Below, piece by piece: positions 22,744 through 28,430 of a stretch of DNA of 28,430 nt. Positions within the stretch are counted from its first letter, which is position 1. Every line of letters starts with the position of its first letter. Under the pieces are notes generated by a model, which saw nothing but the letters and a program-made list of their open reading frames with translations, did no database searches and was not told the DNA's origin. Source of the stretch: CAADGY01 sp900696665 (GTDB lineage: Bacteria > Acidobacteriota > Terriglobia > Bryobacterales > Bryobacteraceae). The DNA lies in contig JAPSFM010000069.1 of NCBI GenBank assembly GCA_035063885.1, positions 1 through 28,430 of the forward strand, read 5' to 3'. A program made the position numbers and the translations under genes.

Positions 22744-24948
22744 ATGAGATATTGGAACCGCCGCCAACTTCTGCGTGCCGCGGCGTCCTTCACCGCGCTT
22801 GTGCGCTCACGCGGGCAGGACGCCTCTTCCGTGCATCCGCGAGCACTGATCACTCCGGAGATGGTTTGGGAAATGGTTGAGAAGGTGAAGGGCCCGTTCG
22901 CCGCGGAATATCGCATGATGCTCGAAACCGCGAGCCTGGGCCCGCGGGGGCTCGACAACCGGTGGGGCATCCCGGCCGCGTTCATGGAGGCGGGTCTTGC
23001 TTACCAGATCGAGCGCGCCTCGGGCCGCGATGGGCAACCGTTCGCCGGGAAAATACTGAATATCTGGCGGGATCCCGAGTGGCAAAAACCAGGGCTGCGA
23101 AGGCATTTCGGCTGGCAAGGGCTGCTCTACGACTGGATCTACGACGCGATGACGGATGCCGAGCGGAACCGTTTCGGCGAACTGCTCGGCGAATGGGTTG
23201 CCACGTGGTGGAACAACGGCGAGGTGAACATCCCCCGCTCCGGCTGGTGGTACAACCAGCACTGGGGCCCGGCTCACCTGGACGAGGCCAACCACCGCGT
23301 CGCACTACTGGCAAAGCTGCTCATCGACCTTGCGGTGATGGGACACGCGGGCAAATTCGAGGATGCTGTCCGGCGCAACCTGGAAACGTTCAGAGCCCGC
23401 TTCCTGTCCGACGGTCTGCCGGCCCTGGACGAGATGGGCGGCATCTGGTCCGAATCGAGCGGCCACGGCAACTATGGCCCGTTATTGACGGTCATTCTGG
23501 GCTACCAGGCAGTGAAGAGCGGGCTGGATTTTGATCCGTTCGAAAAATCCGCGCCGCATGGATTTGCGCGCGAATATATCCAGGCGGCGATTTACGGAAT
23601 GATGCCGCACAACGGCAAGCTGGCTTACATCGACGACTCCTCGAGCGGCTACCCGAACCAGCAAGCGCGTGCCGCACCGCTGTTTGCGCGCCATTACGGA
23701 GACCGTGTAGCCCGCTGGTTTAGCGATCTGGCTCTCGAGAAGCATTGGCTGCGTTCCTCGCGCGTGCCCCAGGACGAAGTATGGCAACGCATCGCGTTCC
23801 TGCCGGAAAACGTGCTGCCCCAGAGCCCGGCCGAGGCGGAGTGGCCCCTGGCTTGTCTGTTCCGCGGCGCCGGCCACGTTTATATGCGAAGCGCCTGGAA
23901 CGACGCCAACGCTACGTGGGCGTTCTTCGGCGCCGGCCCTTCTTATGCCGGGCACTCACGCGATGACGAGGGCCATTTCCTCATTACCCGGCGCGGGCAC
24001 GTCGTCAATCGTTCCGGCGGCGCAGGCCACAACGACAACTGCTATTATTCTGGCGGCTCGCTGATCTACAACATCATGACCGTCTATCATCCGGACGAGC
24101 AAATGCGCCGCACGCAACACAACGAAAACGACGGGGGGCTGATCCGCTACGTTTATTCGAATAGGTTTCCGATGGAACGCGGGCACCTCACCGCCTTTTG
24201 GCATGACGACAGCCTTGCTACCTACGCAGCCGCAGACCTGACAAAAGGATACTGGGCCGGGAAGGTGTGCGAGGTCACGCGCCAGTTTCTCTATCTGCGC
24301 GGCGCTCATGAGTGTTTCGTGATTTTTGATCGCGTAGAAGCGACTGCCGCCAACTTGCCGAAAGTCTGGATGCTGCACCTGCCCGCCGAGCCGGAAGTGG
24401 ATGGTACGCCGCGGGTCATCATACCGGAGCACGTCACCGCGTTCGAAGGAAGTATTGCCCGGTGGTGGAGCGACATGGCCGGCGATACGGACGCGATTTC
24501 ACAGGGCCGCACCCGTGCCGTCTTGCAGGCCGTGGCGCCGCGTGCTGTCCGTATCACCAAGCGCGGCGGCGACGGACACGACTTCTGGGGCCATCCCTAC
24601 AATCCCGCCGCGCAGTACAATCACACCCTTGATATCAAAGGAGTCGAGAACGAAGCATACCGGCGGCCTCCCTACTCCCCATGGCGTTTGGAAGTGGAGC
24701 CTGTCGAATCGCAAGTACGGGATTATTTCCTGCACGTACTGTTTCTGAAAAACGAAGGGGACCCGGACGGCGCGGGAGCAGAGCGTATCGAGCAACAAAA
24801 CCGTCTAGGGGCCCACATACCATTGGGCAGCCGCAGCGTGACCGTGCTTTTCGAGCTGGAAGGGCCTCCGGGCGGTCGCCTCACCATCGCCGACGGGGGA
24901 CGAACGATCCACGAAGCGGAGTTGGCGCGCGAAATACCACGGAGTTAA
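22744..24948 (+). CDS. Heparinase II/III-like polysaccharide lyase family protein
   Basis: A 734-residue protein, probably exported. The N-terminus WNRRQLLRAAASFTAL resembles a twin-arginine signal, though the hydrophobic part is weak. Residues about 60-370 are an (alpha/alpha)-toroid typical of heparinase II/III and alginate lyases, with WWYNQHWGPAHLDEANHR and SSGHGNYGP. From about 395 the beta-sandwich begins with YAGHSRDDEGHFLITRRG, where His404 sits at the position of the catalytic region of heparinase II. The polysaccharide substrate cannot be inferred and no sulfatase or glycoside hydrolase is nearby. It lies between DUF488 and FUSC genes with short gaps (5 and 17 bases). Confidence 0.8.
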   Translation: MRYWNRRQLLRAAASFTALVRSRGQDASSVHPRALITPEMVWEMVEKVKGPFAAEYRMMLETASLGPRGLDNRWGIPAAFMEAGLAYQIERASGRDGQPFAGKILNIWRDPEWQKPGLRRHFGWQGLLYDWIYDAMTDAERNRFGELLGEWVATWWNNGEVNIPRSGWWYNQHWGPAHLDEANHRVALLAKLLIDLAVMGHAGKFEDAVRRNLETFRARFLSDGLPALDEMGGIWSESSGHGNYGPLLTVILGYQAVKSGLDFDPFEKSAPHGFAREYIQAAIYGMMPHNGKLAYIDDSSSGYPNQQARAAPLFARHYGDRVARWFSDLALEKHWLRSSRVPQDEVWQRIAFLPENVLPQSPAEAEWPLACLFRGAGHVYMRSAWNDANATWAFFGAGPSYAGHSRDDEGHFLITRRGHVVNRSGGAGHNDNCYYSGGSLIYNIMTVYHPDEQMRRTQHNENDGGLIRYVYSNRFPMERGHLTAFWHDDSLATYAAADLTKGYWAGKVCEVTRQFLYLRGAHECFVIFDRVEATAANLPKVWMLHLPAEPEVDGTPRVIIPEHVTAFEGSIARWWSDMAGDTDAISQGRTRAVLQAVAPRAVRITKRGGDGHDFWGHPYNPAAQYNHTLDIKGVENEAYRRPPYSPWRLEVEPVESQVRDYFLHVLFLKNEGDPDGAGAERIEQQNRLGAHIPLGSRSVTVLFELEGPPGGRLTIADGGRTIHEAELAREIPRS

Positions 24949-24965
24949 GCGAGACACTTTGATGT

Positions 24966-27161
24966 GTGCATAGTATGTCATCGGATCCAGCCGAGACGCA
25001 GGAAGTCCCGCTGCCCGCGCAACCGGTTCGGCCGAATGCCTGGGTTGCGCTCTGGCGCACCATTCGCCGTTTCGACCGCGCTCAGATACAGCCTTGGCTC
25101 GCGCTGCGAAACTCGGCCGGTGTGGGGATTTCGCTGGGGGTGGGACTTGCGGCCGGTAGCGTGTCGAGCGGTCTGGTTGCCGCCACCGGTGCGCTCAACG
25201 TAAGTTATACGGACGGCAGCGATCCTTATCTGCCGCGCGTGCAGCGAATGTTGGCGGCCAATGCCCTCGGCACGGCGTCGGTGATTGCGGGGCCTCTATG
25301 CGCGCCCTATCCCGTTTTCTTGCTGGCCGTGCTGGTGCTTTGGGCCGCCGGCGCCGGCATACTGGTTGCGCTGGACGCCGCGGCGGCCAATATCGGCGTC
25401 ATCAGCCTGGTGACGCTGGTCGTATACGCGGCGCAGCCGATGCCTCCCGAAGTGGCCATCTACTCGGGCTTGCTCGCGTTTGCCGGCGGACTACTGCAAA
25501 CGGCTCTCTCCGCGGCCCTGTGGCCCGTGAGGCGGTATGAGCCGGAGCGCCGTGTGTTGGGAGCGTTATATAGCGAATTGTCACGTGTTGCCGCCTCTCC
25601 GGTGCGTGCAATGAGCGCTCCTCCCGCCAGCGCGCAAAGCACCGAAGCACAGGAAGTGCTGTCCGGGTTGTGGCGCAGCCGCACGGTCCAGGGAGAGCGC
25701 TACATCTCGCTCTTGAACCAGGCTGAGCGGTTGCGGCTGGCCTTGATGATGATGGGAAGGCTCCGCAGCCGGCTTGCGCGTCACTCCGAAGCCCAGGCAG
25801 CGGCGGAGATGGTTGAGAACGGGCTCCAGATGAGTTCGAAGCTTCTCGCCTCCATCGGCCGCTCCATAGAAAGCGGAGTTCCGTTGAATCCTGATCCGTC
25901 GTGGCTCTCCGCCATTGAAGACACCGGTGAGCGGCTGCGTGAATTTCTTTCCCGCGATTCATCATCGGCCTTGCACGCCATGGTGGACGATGCGCGCCAC
26001 CAGGTGGATGCGGCTGCCGGACAACTCCGCGCCGCCATAGACCTGAGCGCCTCTTCCACACTTCCGGCGCGGGCCGCGTTCGAACGCCGCGAGTCCCATA
26101 AACCGTGGCGTCTCCGGCTGGCGGGCACTTTCGCCATCCTGCGAGCCAACGTCACACCGCGCTCGGCGGCTTTTCAACACGGAATACGGCTGTCTTTGTG
26201 CATGGCACTGGGAGAACCGGTTTCCCGTGCGCTCCAACTCGACCGTCCCTATTGGGTTCCCATGACAATCGCCATCGTACTGAAGCCCGACTTTACGTCC
26301 ACATTCAGCCGCGGCGCTTTGCGTGTGGTGGGTACTTATATAGGGCTCATTCTGGCCACTCTCCTCTTTCACGCTTTCTCGCCGCCCGCCTGGGTGGAAG
26401 TTGGGCTGGTTACCATCCTCGTATTTTTGTTCCGTTGTTTCGGAGGCACGAATTACGGTGTTTTTGCGGTGCTCATCAGCGCCGTGGTCGTGCTGATGTT
26501 CGCGCTGGCGGGCGTTCCACCCGGTGAGGTGATCGCCGGGCGCGGCTGGAGCACACTGGTCGGAGGCGTCCTGGCACTCGCGGTCTATGCCGCGTGGCCG
26601 ACGTGGGAACGTTCGCAGGTTTCAGAAACGCTGGCTCGTCTGCTCGACGCCTACCGCGCCTATTTCCGGACCGTACGTCTGGCCTATGCACAGCCGGAAC
26701 AATCCTTTGCTCGCGAACTGGATCGCGTCAGGAATGAAGGGCGGCTGGCGCGTTCCAACCTGGAAGCATCCGTGGAGCGCTTCGGCTCGGAACCGGGCGT
26801 GTCCGCCAACGCCGTGCAGCGGCTGAACACGATTCTCGCTAGCTCACACCGGCTCGCCCATGCGCTGATGGCGCTGGAAGCTGGTCTGACGCGCAGCCGC
26901 GCGGCGCCTGCCCGGGCTGCGTTCATCGCGTTCGCCAATCAGGTGGAGTTGACGCAGTACTTGCTCGCCGCGGCGCTGCGCGGGTCGCCGTTGCGCGCCT
27001 CGGAGCTGCCCGATCTGCGCGAATCGCATCACACCCTGTTGCTTTCCGGGAACTCTCCTGTCGAAAGATACACACTGGTGAATATCGAGACCGACCGGCT
27101 CGTCAACAGCCTGAACACTGTCAGCACGCAGGTGCTCGGGTGGACCGGCAGGAAGTCTTAG
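24966..27161 (+). CDS. FUSC family inner-membrane transporter-like protein (YccS/AaeB type)
   Basis: A 731-residue membrane protein with the family's duplicated layout. A first cluster of about six helices (roughly 50-190) precedes a soluble helical region (about 195-390). A second cluster (about 400-545) opens with RPYWVPMTIAIVLKPDFTSTFSRG, the FUSC_2 signature, and a C-terminal soluble helical domain ends the protein. Relatives export aromatic acids or are of unknown substrate. The start is a GTG at 24966 or an ATG at 24975; neither has a clear ribosome site. It begins 17 bases after the heparinase-like gene, and its stop overlaps the convergent SDR stop. Confidence 0.85.
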   Translation: MHSMSSDPAETQEVPLPAQPVRPNAWVALWRTIRRFDRAQIQPWLALRNSAGVGISLGVGLAAGSVSSGLVAATGALNVSYTDGSDPYLPRVQRMLAANALGTASVIAGPLCAPYPVFLLAVLVLWAAGAGILVALDAAAANIGVISLVTLVVYAAQPMPPEVAIYSGLLAFAGGLLQTALSAALWPVRRYEPERRVLGALYSELSRVAASPVRAMSAPPASAQSTEAQEVLSGLWRSRTVQGERYISLLNQAERLRLALMMMGRLRSRLARHSEAQAAAEMVENGLQMSSKLLASIGRSIESGVPLNPDPSWLSAIEDTGERLREFLSRDSSSALHAMVDDARHQVDAAAGQLRAAIDLSASSTLPARAAFERRESHKPWRLRLAGTFAILRANVTPRSAAFQHGIRLSLCMALGEPVSRALQLDRPYWVPMTIAIVLKPDFTSTFSRGALRVVGTYIGLILATLLFHAFSPPAWVEVGLVTILVFLFRCFGGTNYGVFAVLISAVVVLMFALAGVPPGEVIAGRGWSTLVGGVLALAVYAAWPTWERSQVSETLARLLDAYRAYFRTVRLAYAQPEQSFARELDRVRNEGRLARSNLEASVERFGSEPGVSANAVQRLNTILASSHRLAHALMALEAGLTRSRAAPARAAFIAFANQVELTQYLLAAALRGSPLRASELPDLRESHHTLLLSGNSPVERYTLVNIETDRLVNSLNTVSTQVLGWTGRKS

Positions 27162-27916
27162 CCCCGTCCGATAAACGGCATCTTGGTGGCCATGATGGTC
27201 ATGAACTGCACATTCGCATCCAGCGGCAGATTGGCCATGTAAACCACGCCGGCGGCCACGTGTTCCACATCCATGCGGGGCTCTACCGCAGTGGTGCCGT
27301 CTGCCTGGGGAACTCCGGCCGTCATTCGTTCCGTCATTTCCGTCGCCGCATTGCCGATGTCTATCTGGCCGCAGGCGATGTCATACTTGCGCCCATCGAG
27401 AGAAATGCATTTCGTAAGTCCCGTAATGGCGTGCTTCGTCGCGGTGTAGGGCGCGGAATTGGGCCGCGGTGTATGCGCGGAAATAGAGCCGTTGTTGATG
27501 ATGCGTCCCCCGCGCGGGTCCTGGGCCTTCATCAGTTTAATGGCCTCCTGCGCGCAGAGGAACGCCCCGGTGAGGTTCACCGCCACAACCGCATTCCACC
27601 GTTCGTAGCTGAGTTCCTCCAACGGAACGGCAGGAGCACCGGTGCCCGCATTGTTAAACAGAACATCCACGCGTCCGAATGTTTTGTGCACTTTGGCGAA
27701 CAATGCGCGGACCGATTCGGGACTGCTGACGTCCGTGGGTACAACGAGCGTTTCTCCATTGGAGCTATTGCATAAAGCGGCGGTGAGCTCCAACTCGTGT
27801 TGGCGCCGGCCCGCCAGCGCGACGGAATATCCTGCGCGTTCCAGCCCGATGCTTGTGGCGCGGCCGATTCCGCTGCCGGCTCCCGTTACTACGGCGATTC
27901 TCGATTGAGCAGCCAT
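27158..27916 (-). CDS. Short-chain dehydrogenase/reductase (SDR) family oxidoreductase
   Basis: A classical SDR of 252 residues. It has the cofactor motif TGAGSGIG (11-18), NNAG (88-91) and the catalytic set Asn114, Ser144, Tyr157 and Lys161 (YTATK). Arg37 and Arg38 after the second beta strand suggest a preference for NADP(H), though this is inference. Substrate is unknown; the family covers many alcohols and ketones. The ATG at 27916 has an AAGGA site. The gene converges on the FUSC gene and the stop codons overlap by four bases. Confidence 0.92.
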   Translation of the reverse strand: MAAQSRIAVVTGAGSGIGRATSIGLERAGYSVALAGRRQHELELTAALCNSSNGETLVVPTDVSSPESVRALFAKVHKTFGRVDVLFNNAGTGAPAVPLEELSYERWNAVVAVNLTGAFLCAQEAIKLMKAQDPRGGRIINNGSISAHTPRPNSAPYTATKHAITGLTKCISLDGRKYDIACGQIDIGNAATEMTERMTAGVPQADGTTAVEPRMDVEHVAAGVVYMANLPLDANVQFMTIMATKMPFIGRG

Positions 27917-28218
27917 GTCAGATCCTTCGATTGCGTCCGTAAAAACGTAACACAGTCGCTGGGCTTACCGCTGTCCCAGCATTGGAGTTTCGTAGATTTG
28001 TGGCGTTACGCACTACGACGGTGCGCGGCAAAGCGCTCGATGCAGGCGAGGTGACAGCAGCGGGCCACGCAGACTACATAAGAGCTTTCGGACTCTTTCA
28101 TTTGAGATGATATGCTTGCTCTGTGTCTGATTCCAGTCCGTTATCTGCGGGGTAGAAAGCGGCATTAACCAGAAAGCGGCGCACGGCGGCGCTGAAGGCA
28201 CAGCAAACGCGCAAGCGC
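27917..28218. other. Intergenic region, no convincing gene
   Basis: About 300 bases upstream of the SDR gene. A minus-strand frame over 28013-28357 has no recognisable motif, Cys-rich low-complexity composition and no ribosome site, so it is not called. A ten-base direct repeat AGAAAGCGGC occurs at 28154-28163 and 28171-28180. No clear promoter could be assigned for the SDR gene. Confidence 0.4.
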
Positions 28219-28359
28219 ATGAGCGCGTTCGCAAAGGCCCGCACAGCCGAAGCTGCGAGCAAAGAGGCGCTCCGCCTCTATTGTCAAGAGCACGGTTGGC
28301 GTGTAGCGTTGAGCTTGCCCGGAACTCCGTTGAAAGTAGCGGCCCTCGGTAACTCATAG
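28219..28359 (+). CDS. Small basic reading frame, possible truncated gene
   Basis: A 46-residue frame from ATG 28219 to TAG 28357-28359. It reads as a plausible protein start: a basic N-terminal helix, then EALRLYCQEHGWRVAL. The frame is open upstream to a stop at 28153-28155, adding a Lys/Arg/Ala-rich stretch without an ATG, which looks like part of the same protein. This fits a short family with a basic N-terminus followed by a YCxxHGWRV motif, here ending early. It may be a degraded gene or a small gene with an unusual start. There is no ribosome site. Confidence 0.25.
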   Translation: MSAFAKARTAEAASKEALRLYCQEHGWRVALSLPGTPLKVAALGNS

Positions 28360-28430
28360 ACTACGCGACTGCTGCCCCCCTCGCAACTGACTTCCTTGAA
28401 ACGGCATTGGCCATGGATGAGAGCAGCGTC

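Noticed and set aside
28413..28430. Start of another gene at the right edge (ATG at 28413)
   Set aside because: Only six codons are inside the window and there is no ribosome site, so it cannot be supported.
1..28430. CRISPR array, prophage or defence island
   Set aside because: No regularly spaced repeats, cas, phage structural or restriction genes were seen. The only mobile-element sign is the IS tail at the left edge.

Overview
The window is a roughly 60% GC bacterial chromosome segment. No taxonomic marker is present. The mix of SIMPL, MmgE/PrpD, heparinase-like, FUSC and DUF488 genes around a large respiratory operon most resembles soil Acidobacteria of the Solibacter/Bryobacter type. 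That assignment is inference from gene content and protein style only.

Layout. The left edge (1-122) is the tail of an insertion sequence, probably ISL3 family: the last 30 codons of a transposase and its right terminal repeat. A complete tRNA-Leu(UAG) follows at 285-371. Two plus-strand envelope genes come next. The first (483-1958) is a membrane-anchored protein with a degenerate Ser/Thr kinase domain inside the cell and an RlpA-like double-psi beta-barrel outside. The second (1995-2729) is a secreted SIMPL-domain protein. A small helical protein of unknown function (2736-3038) faces them on the minus strand behind its own promoter-like box. About 370 bases without a convincing gene follow.

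The core (3409-17671, minus strand) is a complete, tightly packed respiratory complex I operon in the order nuoA-B-CD-E-F-G-H-I-J-K-L-M-N. Most junctions are overlaps (ATGA or TGATG) or gaps under 20 bases. It has the fused nuoCD gene, all the iron-sulfur ligands including the extra N7 cluster of NuoG, and the key charged residues of the proton channels. NuoE, NuoF, NuoG and NuoI closely resemble the gammaproteobacterial (E. coli-type) enzyme, so the operon may have been acquired laterally. An MmgE/PrpD-family gene (17668-19065) lies directly upstream, its stop overlapping the nuoA start, so it probably shares the transcript. Upstream of that on the same strand is a PAS-LuxR regulator (19195-19848) whose PAS domain carries a Cys/His cluster. 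It is a candidate redox or metal sensor for the operon.

The right third (20026-28430) is a mixed accessory region. It holds a CPA2-type cation/proton antiporter, a pentapeptide-repeat protein, a thioredoxin-fold protein with a CAEC motif, and a likely plus-strand unit of DUF488, heparinase II/III-like and FUSC transporter-like genes. A short-chain dehydrogenase converges on the last of these with a four-base overlap. The final 500 bases are poor in genes and hold one small, possibly broken, reading frame. No CRISPR array, rRNA or prophage was seen.
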